In this document: positions 17,368 through 26,639 of the stretch, piece after piece
How positions within the stretch are numbered: position 1 is the stretch's first letter
Layout: the number at the start of each line of letters is the position of its first letter
Assembly: GCA_964442745.1 (NCBI GenBank)
Contig: CAYUAI010000011.1
Coordinates: forward strand, 1 to 64,000
Direction: 5' to 3'
DNA: 64,000 bases
DNA from: CAYUAI01 sp964442745
GTDB taxonomy: Bacteria > Pseudomonadota > Gammaproteobacteria > S012-40
Made by a program: the position numbers and the translations under genes
The notes under the pieces: model-generated
Told to the model about the DNA's origin: nothing
Databases searched by the model: none
The model's input: the letters and a program-made list of their open reading frames with translations, nothing else

Positions 17368-19086
17368 ATGTCATCAGATAGTTTCGATATTTTTAGACTA
17401 TGGCCAAATTTTAGTAGCCTATTCGATTCACAAGCTTTTGGAACAGAAGCCTTTAGTGCGTTGATTGTCGCTATACTGTTTGCGATTTTCATTATATTTT
17501 CAACATACAGTCTTGTGCAATATTTTAGAGCAAATAAACACATAAAATTACTCTCAAAACTTATTGATAATCCATCAGGAGAGATACATCACCAAAGACG
17601 GCTCTTAAAAAAACAAGCGATAAAAAAAGGCAACATGGGCAAACTCTGGCTGGAATTTGATGGCACGTTAGTTGAGCACCCTATTGACAAAAAACCTTGC
17701 AATACTTTAAATGCCTCTCATTTTTTTAATGCGCATTCACTCGCACCTGGCATCACCGAGAATCGTTTGTTAGCCGCCGTTCCTGGTTTCCTAACAGCAT
17801 TAGGCGTCATCGGCACCTTTGCTGGTTTACAAATGGGACTAACGGGAATCAATCTTAGCGGTAGTGTTAACGATATGAGAACGGGTATCACGACCGTTAT
17901 TGATAGCGCATCAATAGCCTTTTTAACTTCGGTATGGGGCATCTTAACGAGCGTTGTATTCAACCTTTATGAAAAAATACTCGAACGAAGGATTAAAGAT
18001 AAAATTCGTCAACTGCAAAATAAAATCGATTTTCTCTTTCCTCGAATCAATGCCGAGCAATCACTGATAGCTATCGCTAATTCAGCCGAAGCTTCACAGG
18101 ATACTTTAAATGGTTTAGCGGAAAAAATCGGTGACAAAATGCAAGAAGCTGTTTCGGGTATTAGCTCAGGTATTCAGTATGGTATTGAACAGAGCATGGG
18201 CTCTGCCGTAGACAAGTTAGTCGTCGCGGCTGATCAGTTATCAGACAAACAAGCGGGTGGAACACAACACGCATTAGAAGAATTGGTCGCTAAATTTATC
18301 ACCCATGTTAGTGAAGCTGGTAAATCCCAACGTGACATAATGAACAGTGCAACTTCTGATTTTAAAGCAACAATTAAAGGTTGGCAAGGTAACATGCAAA
18401 CATTAGCAGATCATATGGAAAGCCAACAATCATCATCAGCTCAACAAGAACAGTCACGTATTGAATCCATGCAAACGATGCTCAATCAGAATAGCCGCTT
18501 ATATGAGTCCTTTGAAAACATAGCCGACAAGTTATCTAATGCTTCGAGTATATTGAATGATTTTTCTAAACAAGTTGTGACAGCAACCAGCCATATGGGA
18601 CAGGCAGGCATGAGTGTTGAACAAGCCGCTAAAGCCATGAATAATGAAATACGTGTGGCCGTGCAAACTACTACGCACCTGGCTGAAGAAAATACTAAAG
18701 TGGCTCAACAAGAAGTCGCGCTACTCGAAGTGATTAATGAACTAAATACCCAACTTTCATCCACCTCAGACAATGTTTCTAAATTCATGAATCTTTCTGG
18801 CACAATATTTGAAAAAATGCAAGACTCTCAAGTATCTTTCCAGCAAAGTATGGAACAAAATGTCACAAACTATAGAACGTCTATCCATCAGCAAATTGAA
18901 GAATTTAGCAAGAAGGTCTCTGGGTTTTTACATCAATATACTCAAGAGGTTGAATCACAGACATCAAGCCGATTGGGTACCTGGAATAAACAAACGGAAG
19001 ATTACAGCAAATCCATGATTAATGTTGTCAATGCAATGCAGTGTCTCATTGATGAAGTTGAATCTAAAACGAAAGCGGTGGCCTAA
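17368..19086 (+). CDS. zorA: Zorya system motor-stator protein ZorA (MotA/TolQ/ExbB type)
   Basis: This 572-residue inner-membrane protein has one helix near residues 30-52 and two core helices near 134-158 (AAVPGFLTALGVIGTFAGL) and 181-203, matching the MotA/TolQ/ExbB proton-channel fold. A coiled-coil tail of about 370 residues projects into the cytoplasm; in E. coli Zorya this tail forms a long intracellular shaft needed for defence. The tail here appears shorter than in the E. coli protein (about 730 residues in total, from memory). GGGAG precedes the ATG. It is the first of four tightly packed genes. Confidence 0.9.
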   Translation: MSSDSFDIFRLWPNFSSLFDSQAFGTEAFSALIVAILFAIFIIFSTYSLVQYFRANKHIKLLSKLIDNPSGEIHHQRRLLKKQAIKKGNMGKLWLEFDGTLVEHPIDKKPCNTLNASHFFNAHSLAPGITENRLLAAVPGFLTALGVIGTFAGLQMGLTGINLSGSVNDMRTGITTVIDSASIAFLTSVWGILTSVVFNLYEKILERRIKDKIRQLQNKIDFLFPRINAEQSLIAIANSAEASQDTLNGLAEKIGDKMQEAVSGISSGIQYGIEQSMGSAVDKLVVAADQLSDKQAGGTQHALEELVAKFITHVSEAGKSQRDIMNSATSDFKATIKGWQGNMQTLADHMESQQSSSAQQEQSRIESMQTMLNQNSRLYESFENIADKLSNASSILNDFSKQVVTATSHMGQAGMSVEQAAKAMNNEIRVAVQTTTHLAEENTKVAQQEVALLEVINELNTQLSSTSDNVSKFMNLSGTIFEKMQDSQVSFQQSMEQNVTNYRTSIHQQIEEFSKKVSGFLHQYTQEVESQTSSRLGTWNKQTEDYSKSMINVVNAMQCLIDEVESKTKAVA

Positions 19087-19089
19087 ATT

Positions 19090-19818
19090 ATGGCATCATT
19101 TAATCAAAATGTACCATCAAAAGTTGATGAAGAAAACCCGTATTGGATATCATTCTCCGATATCATGGCCGGTCTATTGGTTATCTTTATTTTAGCTACG
19201 CTGCAATTGATTATAGAATTATCAGAACAACAAGATAAAGTGGAAACAGCCATTAATGAAGTGAAACGTGCTAATCAAGTGAAAAGTGAAATTTTACATG
19301 AAGTGAAGTTAGCGCTGGATAAAGCTGGGATAACGGTTGAAATTAGTGATAATACAGCCATTATCCATATTCCGAGAAATACCTTGACATTTCCTAATAA
19401 CAGCGCACGTATCCCCACAGAACAAAAGAACGATATAAAAATTATTGGTGAGATATTATATACATCGATAGTACAAAACAATCGTGATCAGTATATTGAC
19501 ACAATTTTTATTGAAGGTCATACCGATAGCCGCAGATCTCATTATAAAGGCACTGGAAATTGGGGATTATCAGCAGATCGAGCCATATCAATATGGCGAT
19601 TCTGGGAAAGCGAGCAGAGCACACAATCATTGTGGATGTTAAATAATTTTCGTGGAGAAAAAATGTTTTCCGTCAGTGGCTATGCCGCAACCCGACTCTT
19701 GAGTCACCATAATGAGACTGAAGAGCAACATGAAAAAAATCGACGCATTGATATTCGCTTTACAATGAAACAGCCAAAATTAATTGACTTTGAAAATATC
19801 AATCAAATATTAAAATAA
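19090..19818 (+). CDS. zorB: Zorya system protein ZorB (MotB/OmpA type)
   Basis: This 242-residue protein has a single N-terminal membrane helix containing Asp24 (WISFSDIMAGLLVIF), the proton-carrying residue of MotB-like stators. A linker helix and a C-terminal OmpA-like peptidoglycan-binding domain follow, with FIEGHTDSRR, LSADRAISI and NRRIDIRF. With ZorA it should form the peptidoglycan-anchored, proton-driven ZorAB motor thought to sense phage infection at the envelope. It starts 3 bases after zorA. Confidence 0.92.
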   Translation: MASFNQNVPSKVDEENPYWISFSDIMAGLLVIFILATLQLIIELSEQQDKVETAINEVKRANQVKSEILHEVKLALDKAGITVEISDNTAIIHIPRNTLTFPNNSARIPTEQKNDIKIIGEILYTSIVQNNRDQYIDTIFIEGHTDSRRSHYKGTGNWGLSADRAISIWRFWESEQSTQSLWMLNNFRGEKMFSVSGYAATRLLSHHNETEEQHEKNRRIDIRFTMKQPKLIDFENINQILK

Positions 19819-19821
19819 TCC

Positions 19822-21324
19822 ATGATAAAAATTCCTACCATCAATATCAATTTTACGAATATCGTAACCGATAATAGCCAGCTACTTTACCAGTCAATGA
19901 CCAGCCATTTAAATACCATTGCAGGTTTGTCTGGCAGTACTTCTGACATATTTTCCCAAAGCTGTGAAAAAATTCGTTCCATCGCGTTTGCTGAAGACAC
20001 AAATATTATTGACGCGCTGCATATCCCGCGAGACATACGCGCTATTATTCAACTTTGGCGTACCGATGACGATTTTTTAGAAAAGAAAAAAGTAAGTTCA
20101 TCCATTCTCAGTCATTTTCGTACGATTAGAAAAAAACAAAGTATCATTGCTTTTTATGCACTGGTGCAATTGTATTTTGAAAAATATGATGAATGTGGTG
20201 ATATCAATCGTTTATCAAATTTTTTACACGAAGAGTTTACACGACAAGAGGGTCGATCGCTATCAACAGAGATGGAAAAAATTGCGGAGCATAAAGATTT
20301 TATATTTTGCAATAATAGTCATGAAGCCGTTGTTGCATTAGCTAATCAACGACAACAAAGTCTAGATGATGCATTACAATCGATTGGTGTTAACATTTCA
20401 AGGGAAAGTCGTTTTTCACAGCAATGTATGGCTCAATACTATATTGATACCTTAAAAAAATTACACCCACATGAGGACACCCAGCTATTCCAAGAAATAA
20501 CTCAGCCACGAATTTATAATAGTCCCTATGGTGAAGGAACACGCTTGGGACATAAAATAATCCAAGCGATTATCGACAACGTTAAAGATAACGGTTTTGA
20601 GATTCCTGAGATATGGCTACAAGCCATTATAACCATTGCTGGTGATCCAAGAGTACCTATCTCATCAAAATCCTATCAAACATGGTGGATGATTCTTCCC
20701 AAGTATTGTGATCGAATGATTCGTCAATGGTTAAGCCGTGTTGACTTAGCCTTGTTTTTTGAGGTACTCGAAGAACATGCAAATCGCAGCAGCAATATGG
20801 AATTGCAACGAATGTATCCTGCGCGAAAGATTTTTTTAGAAGGGCTTTATAAACAAAATTTAATCAGTTATTCAAAGCTTTTCATTGGTAATAGCGCCGT
20901 TAAATTTTTAAAGGAAAACTACAATCAAGAACAATTACCCGTATATTACACGCTAAAAGATCGTGACAAATCCATTATTTATCTTAACATCAATGGAATA
21001 CATATTGTCGAGGGATCACATAATTTTTGTTTCTGGATCTATGATAAATTACCTGATGATAACCCCATTGATAATGATTTTTCTGAAAATATAGCACCCA
21101 TTGATCTGAGCGGAAATTTAAAAAAACGCTATAAGATGATGTTGCATTATAATAGCAGTTATGTCAACAATCCGTTTCCTTTACAGATAAGGCATCAGCC
21201 ACATCTAACTTGGCAACATAAAGTGATTCAAGGATTGCAAGGTTTAGACATACCTATTAAAGTCGAAGAGATGTTTTCCAGTACTGATTACCGTGATTAC
21301 CAACGTTGCTATGGACGATATTGA
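19822..21324 (+). CDS. zorC: Zorya type I protein ZorC (EH-signature domain)
   Basis: This 500-residue cytoplasmic protein has no membrane segment. Its place between zorB and zorD and a C-terminal region with W-rich segments (YQTWWMILPKYCDRMIRQWLSR) and RKIFLEGLYKQ fit the EH_Signature domain of ZorC. In type I Zorya, ZorC is a DNA-associated effector subunit required with ZorD for protection. It starts 3 bases after zorB. Identification rests mainly on gene order plus this signature. Confidence 0.85.
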   Translation: MIKIPTININFTNIVTDNSQLLYQSMTSHLNTIAGLSGSTSDIFSQSCEKIRSIAFAEDTNIIDALHIPRDIRAIIQLWRTDDDFLEKKKVSSSILSHFRTIRKKQSIIAFYALVQLYFEKYDECGDINRLSNFLHEEFTRQEGRSLSTEMEKIAEHKDFIFCNNSHEAVVALANQRQQSLDDALQSIGVNISRESRFSQQCMAQYYIDTLKKLHPHEDTQLFQEITQPRIYNSPYGEGTRLGHKIIQAIIDNVKDNGFEIPEIWLQAIITIAGDPRVPISSKSYQTWWMILPKYCDRMIRQWLSRVDLALFFEVLEEHANRSSNMELQRMYPARKIFLEGLYKQNLISYSKLFIGNSAVKFLKENYNQEQLPVYYTLKDRDKSIIYLNINGIHIVEGSHNFCFWIYDKLPDDNPIDNDFSENIAPIDLSGNLKKRYKMMLHYNSSYVNNPFPLQIRHQPHLTWQHKVIQGLQGLDIPIKVEEMFSSTDYRDYQRCYGRY

Positions 21325-21326
21325 CA

Positions 21327-24300
21327 ATGGCTATTTGGGATATTATAAAATCAATCGTTGGTAATAATTCTCAGGAAACCTTATTTTCTATTGAACCTGA
21401 TACTCACGGCCTATCTTTAGTATTGCCAACTGACTTGATGGATCATTGTCAATTGGGCTCGGCAAGTCCTTGGTTACTAAATCAGTTTATTCATTTACAA
21501 ATGCTGACAGAAGAAGGCATTGCTGAGCCGCGTGAGAGTGGATTTTTTATTTTCACCGAAGAAGCTGTCAGACTAGAGAATGATCTTAAATATCTATTGC
21601 AATTCCCACCACCGTGGCCGGGACAATTTAATGTCAGCTATAAAAATCACACCACCTCCAATGGCTTTGATATCGCATTACAGCTCATTGATACCGATGG
21701 TGAAAAAACGGAATGCTATCAGGTAAAAGGTCCTCTGATTATCCTCGCTGAGACCGAAATCTACTTACCAAGCATCGAGCAATGGATAGCGATTGAGGCA
21801 ATAGAAAAGCACAAAATGCTATCGACAAATGAGCGCAGCGAGTATGCTAATCTACTCGCCATCGACCAATTGCAGCAAGCTAAACAAGCCGGTGCGACAA
21901 TAAATCTCAGGCATTTTAACGATATTGATACGCTAAACCCTAAGCAGATCACCGTATCTGGATTGACTCGTGATAATGGTGATCTTGAACTGGTGCCTAC
22001 ATTTGACGGACTAACGGATATTGATGCCATTCGAACTCGATTGTGGCAAGTGACGGACGGTCATCAAGCCACCAGTATTCGTGTTAAAAACAAAATTGTC
22101 TTGCTTAATGAAAAAAAACTGAAAGCGACTCAAGAAATAATCAATCACAACATTATCCCCAAGGAACAAATAGCAACTTTTCTCAAAACACCTTCTGCCT
22201 TTTTAAATGCCGCACTGGTTGATCTCGACTCAGGTTTTTCATTGCGTGTGTTAGGTGCCACGAAATTTAAACATGCTTATTTTGGGGATACCGATGAGGC
22301 AAATATTGACTGGTTTTCCAGCAAATATGAAAATACCTCGATCATCATGCCGAATAAACTTGAGAGTATCATCAAATCAGAAGATGAGTTAACCCAGTTT
22401 AATCAACTTTTAGTCGATGCACAACAAAGTGGTGCAGAACAAATCGTTTTTAAAAAACATACCGTCGATGTGAGTGACACCCAGGCAATCCAACAGGCCA
22501 TCATTGATATTTCCGAACAATTAAATGCCCGGCAGGATGAAAAACATGAGGCAGATGAGGTAGAAGAGACAGCAAGTGAATTTGTTACCACCGTGGTTGA
22601 TATCAAAGATAATGATTTAGAAGTTAATTTTGGAAAAAACAATAACTCGATACAAGCATCTTATGAGGATGATATTGACTGGAAACGTTATAAGCGCACG
22701 CCTTTCCATTATCAGGAAACGGGAATTCGTTGGATCTTGGGGTTGGCCGAGCCATCATTGAATGAAGTGACTAATCAATACGGTGGACTACTCGCCGATG
22801 ACATGGGTCTTGGCAAAACATTTATGTCATTAGTCGCGATTAGTGAATATCAATCTTTATTAAAAAAGAAAGCCATGACTGAATGTCCAGTGCTTGTTGT
22901 TGCGCCTTTATCTTTATTAGCGACTTGGCAAAAAGAGGCCGAATTAACCTATCATGACAGTCCCTTTGATGACATCGTGGTACTACAATCCAACGCTGAC
23001 TTAAATCAATTCAAAGTGACGGGTGCTAGCATTGAAACGCATCAAGCGAAAGAGACTGATTTAGACAACATTCGATATGCGCTAAAAGTAGGTAGCCACT
23101 ATGGAAACAATCGGCTTGACCAACCTAGACGATTAATATTAACCACTTACCAAGCCATGAGAGATTACCAGTTTTCGCTTTGTCGAATTGACTGGTCGAT
23201 GGTCATATTTGATGAAGCACAATTGATTAAAAACCCAAATACATTAGCTTCGCGAGCAGCGAAAGCGTTAAAAGCAAAATTCAAACTCGTGGCCACTGGC
23301 ACGCCCGTAGAAAACAGTCTCTGTGATTTTTGGTGTTTAATGGATACCGCAATACCCGGCTTGCTTGGTTCTTACCAAGATTTTCGCAAGACTTATGTGC
23401 AACCCATATTATCGGCTAAAGATGATCAACGGCAACGCAAAGAACAAATTGGTAAACAATTACGCCAACATGTGGGTGCATTTATGTTACGTCGAATTAA
23501 AGAAGATCAACTCGAAGGTTTACCCACCAAAACAATCTATGTCGGTGATCGCGAAGCGATGGGTACGGAAAAATATATGCCTGAGATTTATTGTACAATG
23601 CAGTCAGAACAACATCAGCGTTATGATACCGTAGTTTCTTATGTGAATGAGCAACAAATGGAAACCAGTGGAAATGTTGTTTTACAAGGATTACATCGTT
23701 TACGGGATCTTTCGTTACACCCCAAATTAATGGATCAAGGTAAGTTGCTTCCACCGACAAATCGCAAGGAAGCAAAGCAATCAATTGAACAATCAGCTAA
23801 ATTAAAACATGTATTTAAACTTTTAGAACAAGTTAAAGAAAGAGATGAGAAAGTGATTATATTTCTCATTAACAAGCGATTACAGGCTTTTTTGAAAGTG
23901 GCTTGTGAGCGTATCTTTGATATTACTGTGGCAATCATTAATGGTGACACTCAAGCCATCGCTAAAAAATCGTCTACTGAAACCCGTCAATCCATGATTC
24001 AAGCGTTCGAGAAAAAAACTGGATTTGGTATCATTATTATGTCACCCGTAGCCGCAGGAATGGGTTTAACTGTGGTCGCCGCTAATAATGTGATTCATTT
24101 GGAAAGACATTGGAATCCTGCCAAAGAGGCTCAAGCCACCGACAGAGTATATCGCATCGGTCAAACACGTGCGGTTAACGTTTACCTACCCATTCTTCAA
24201 CATCCTGATCTAAACATTAACTCCTTTGATGTCAACTTGAATCGTCTGTTAAACCAAAAATGTGCGCTAAAAGATGCCATCATTACACCCGAAACTGCCA

Positions 24301-24803
24301 CCGGATCAGAGATGTCGGTAACGTTTGGTCACGGCGTCAAGCAAGCGATAACAACAAAGTTTAACAGAGAAAATCTCACGCAACTGACTTGGCAACAATT
24401 TGAAGCACTGACCGCTGAACTATTAGCCAAGTCTTATACTGGAGAAGCTCAACTGACGCAACAAGGTGCCGACGGCGGAATTGATGTGGTTATACGTAGC
24501 AAAACCAAAAATCTATTGGTTCAATGTAAACACACTTCACGCAACAAAAAAATGCGTTCGCAAGAGGCTCTCAAAGAACTGGTTTATGCACGAACTCATT
24601 ATAATAAAGCGTTTAATCAAGAATTTGATACTTTAGTATTCGTCACTAATGCCAAGAATTTTTCAACCAAGGTAAAAAGTGCAGCCAATCAGCACGAAAT
24701 AACATTGATCGATTTAATCAGTTTATCCAAATTGCTTGATGAATACCCAGTGACAGAGCGTGACATTCTTACTCGACTCGACAAACCACGTCTTGCTATC
24801 TAA
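21327..24803 (+). CDS. zorD: Zorya type I effector ZorD: SNF2 helicase with Mrr-type nuclease
   Basis: This 1158-residue cytoplasmic protein has an uncharacterised N-terminal region of about 470 residues. A SNF2-family ATPase follows: Walker A 491-DDMGLGKT-498, DEAQ box at 629-632, SNF2 motifs ATGTPVEN and TDRVYRIGQT. A C-terminal PD-(D/E)xK nuclease of Mrr type has ADGGID (Asp1053) and QCK (Gln1066, Lys1068), both catalytic elements intact. It should act on phage DNA once the ZorAB motor is triggered. The ATG at 21327 lies 2 bases after the zorC stop. Confidence 0.9.
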   Translation: MAIWDIIKSIVGNNSQETLFSIEPDTHGLSLVLPTDLMDHCQLGSASPWLLNQFIHLQMLTEEGIAEPRESGFFIFTEEAVRLENDLKYLLQFPPPWPGQFNVSYKNHTTSNGFDIALQLIDTDGEKTECYQVKGPLIILAETEIYLPSIEQWIAIEAIEKHKMLSTNERSEYANLLAIDQLQQAKQAGATINLRHFNDIDTLNPKQITVSGLTRDNGDLELVPTFDGLTDIDAIRTRLWQVTDGHQATSIRVKNKIVLLNEKKLKATQEIINHNIIPKEQIATFLKTPSAFLNAALVDLDSGFSLRVLGATKFKHAYFGDTDEANIDWFSSKYENTSIIMPNKLESIIKSEDELTQFNQLLVDAQQSGAEQIVFKKHTVDVSDTQAIQQAIIDISEQLNARQDEKHEADEVEETASEFVTTVVDIKDNDLEVNFGKNNNSIQASYEDDIDWKRYKRTPFHYQETGIRWILGLAEPSLNEVTNQYGGLLADDMGLGKTFMSLVAISEYQSLLKKKAMTECPVLVVAPLSLLATWQKEAELTYHDSPFDDIVVLQSNADLNQFKVTGASIETHQAKETDLDNIRYALKVGSHYGNNRLDQPRRLILTTYQAMRDYQFSLCRIDWSMVIFDEAQLIKNPNTLASRAAKALKAKFKLVATGTPVENSLCDFWCLMDTAIPGLLGSYQDFRKTYVQPILSAKDDQRQRKEQIGKQLRQHVGAFMLRRIKEDQLEGLPTKTIYVGDREAMGTEKYMPEIYCTMQSEQHQRYDTVVSYVNEQQMETSGNVVLQGLHRLRDLSLHPKLMDQGKLLPPTNRKEAKQSIEQSAKLKHVFKLLEQVKERDEKVIIFLINKRLQAFLKVACERIFDITVAIINGDTQAIAKKSSTETRQSMIQAFEKKTGFGIIIMSPVAAGMGLTVVAANNVIHLERHWNPAKEAQATDRVYRIGQTRAVNVYLPILQHPDLNINSFDVNLNRLLNQKCALKDAIITPETATGSEMSVTFGHGVKQAITTKFNRENLTQLTWQQFEALTAELLAKSYTGEAQLTQQGADGGIDVVIRSKTKNLLVQCKHTSRNKKMRSQEALKELVYARTHYNKAFNQEFDTLVFVTNAKNFSTKVKSAANQHEITLIDLISLSKLLDEYPVTERDILTRLDKPRLAI

Positions 24804-24884
24804 CAATATTGAGGTCAAATCTTTACTTTTACTATTTTATCACCCATGATTGCTTGATAGAGATATTGTTACGTATTTATTATA

Positions 24885-25162
24885 GGTAAGTTTAAACTGA
24901 TTTCAGGAAAAATAAACTCGTAGGGTGGATTAAGCGCAGCGAATCCACCCTAAACCCGCCTCGAAAACAAATCAATTCCCCCTGGCATTATTCTCATTTC
25001 AATGGCCGATTTGAGCATGATGACGTCGCTCATGGTGGAGTGGATTCGCTACGCTTAATCCACACGACATGGATAAAAAAAGAGGAAGCGATATTTTTTA
25101 ATGATTTTTTTGTAAAAAAACGGCATAAAATAACTTTCCCTCTGAAAGCAGTTTAAACTTAC
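24885..25162. repeat. MITE-like element, GGTAAGTTTAAA family, full-length copy
   Basis: The left end GGTAAGTTTAAACTGATTTCAG and right end CTGAAAGCAGTTTAAACTTACT are inverted repeats with three mismatches. The 278-bp interior has no ORF and contains two opposed copies of the palindromic core GTGGATTAAGCGCAGCGAATCCAC. Related copies lie at 16921-17072, 25773-25947 and 40931-41064. No transposase of its own is present in the window. Confidence 0.8.
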
Positions 25163-25310
25163 TATTATCGTATAAGTAAAGATTCCCCCCCTAGTCCCAA
25201 GTTAACTTTCCACCTTCTGTCGGGTTATTTTTCTCATTCAATTCACCGGACATCTATCCTGACACAGGGGGGTCTCCCGCCCGTTAACCGAAAGTTATTT
25301 TATGCATTTT

Positions 25311-25580
25311 TCATGTGTATTCTCTCGAAAAATAAGTCAGTGGATCAATCACATTGATGCCATTTTTATCGTAAGAATGTTTTAGATTGGCAACAATTTG
25401 GGTGGCGCGTTTAGGTTTAAGGCGTTGGGCATAATATTGAAGTGATTTTGAAAGTGTATCATCACCATACTTAACTTCGATTAGCTCTTCAATTACGCCT
25501 TCTTTAACAATCACAAAATTAACCTCGATAGCATTCGCCAAATCTCGTTGGCTAATTTCCAATGGAAGAAGAAACTCTTT
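25311..25580 (-). pseudogene. fused relic: HigA antitoxin start joined to DUF4143 ATPase tail
   Basis: On the minus strand one open frame reads KEFLLPLEISQRDLANAIEV, which matches the helix-turn-helix entry of HigA-type antitoxins. It continues without a break into NFVIVKEGVIEELIEVKYGD, SLQYYAQRLKPKRATQIV and PLTYF, which match the C-terminal DUF4143 domain of AAA ATPases (EVDFVI, EVKY, LxYY, PKRA). The 84-residue chain therefore seems to be two gene remnants spliced by a deletion, possibly at a shared EV dipeptide. It is unlikely to be functional. Confidence 0.6.
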
Positions 25581-25772
25581 AGTGATAATCAGTAATTTCT
25601 ACATCAAATGGGCCGGATTCACTCCACTTAAAGTAAACCCGATATTGAACATTAATTCTTATATTAAATTCATCTTTTCTATCACCAGATAAGCTCTCAA
25701 AGCGATTCCCCGGTGGCACTTTAAGTTCGTCTAAATTTAGCATAGAATCAAGTTGATCAAGCTTTCTCGTTG
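25579..25772 (-). pseudogene. higB: HigB-type toxin, 3' part only
   Basis: The minus strand reads RKLDQLDSMLNLDEL, then KVPPGNRFESLSGDRK, INVQYRVYFKW and VEITDYH before the stop. This is the C-terminal two-thirds of HigB/RelE-type mRNA interferases (LxVPPGNRLExLxGDR, IRIN.QWRICF.W, VEIxDYH). The N-terminus is cut off exactly where a MITE-like element begins at about 25773. The first residues of a HigA antitoxin follow directly, as in higBA operons. Confidence 0.75.
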
Positions 25773-25947
25773 CGTAAGTTTAAATTGATTTCAGAGAACA
25801 ATCGATGGGTAGCGTGGATTAAGCGGAGCGAATCCACAAGAAACAAGCCTCGAAAACCAATGAATATACCCTTGGTCTTGTCCTCATTCAATGCCACACT
25901 GGCACATGATTACATTGTTCATCGCTGATGTGGATTCGCTCCGCTTT
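25773..25947. repeat. MITE-like element, GGTAAGTTTAAA family, copy lacking its right end
   Basis: The left end GTAAGTTTAAATTGATTTCAG is followed by GTGGATTAAGCGGAGCGAATCCAC and by the middle section shared with the copy at 24885. It stops within the second palindrome (GTGGATTCGCTCCGCTT), where signal-peptide codons of the next relic begin. Both neighbours, higB and the DUF1566 gene, are truncated at its borders. Confidence 0.75.
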
Positions 25948-26618
25948 AATTTTAACACTGGGCATGACCACCAGCGCTAACGCCACCCCGATTGATCAAC
26001 TGATTGATCGGGGCAACGGCATGATCTACGACACGCATGAGGATTTGACCTGGCTACAGGATGCCAACTACGCCCAGACCAGTGGTCTATGATGCCGATG
26101 GCCGCATGAACTGGAGTACAGCTACAGACTGGGCAGCTGGCTTGAGTTACGGTGGTTATGACGACTGGCGTTTGGCCAACGTGACCGACGATGGTAATAA
26201 TAGCTGTGACTGGGACTACAGTGGCACTGATTGTGGTTACAACGTCGATACCTCCAGTTCTGAACTGGCTTACATGTGGTACGACATTCTGGGTAACACA
26301 CCGTATTCCGACACCAGTGGCAATAGTTCGCAGAGTGGTTGGGGCTTAACTTCTACCTCTGCCGATGGGGTTGACATTCTGAATCTTCAGCCCTTCCGTT
26401 ATTGGTCGGGTACGGAGTATGCGTCCATTCCCAATCGCGAGTGGGACTTCCTTACCTGCAATGGCGACCAGAGCCACCTCAATAAGAATGGTGCGGACTA
26501 TGCGTGGGCTGTTCGCTCCGGTGATGTCGCCGCTATTGCAGTGCCTGAACCTGGCACCTTCTTGTTGCTGGCCGTCGGTTTGGCCGGTATTTCAGGTACT
26601 AAACAGCGGCGTTGCTGA
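25946..26618 (+). pseudogene. DUF1566 PEP-CTERM protein, likely target of a diversity-generating retroelement
   Basis: The plus strand reads the end of a signal peptide (LILTLGMTTSANA), then DQLIDRGNGMIYDTHEDLTWLQDANYAQTSG. One extra base near 26086 shifts the frame, and the protein continues YDADGRMNWSTATDWA to the stop at 26618. The domain is DUF1566, a C-type-lectin fold used by many retroelement target proteins. The segment RYWSGTEYA...YAWAVRSGDV (about 26396-26530) has the form of a variable region ending in the conserved AWAVR.GDV. A PEP-CTERM signal (VPEPGTFLLLAVGLAG, then RR) ends the protein. A repeat element truncates the 5' end. Confidence 0.75.
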
Positions 26619-26639
26619 TTGCTTTGACCCTTAGAGGGG

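Noticed and set aside
24885..25162. CRISPR-like array suggested by repeated GTGGATTAAGCG cores
   Set aside because: The cores occur only twice and in opposite orientation inside an inverted-repeat element. There is no regular spacing and no cas gene.
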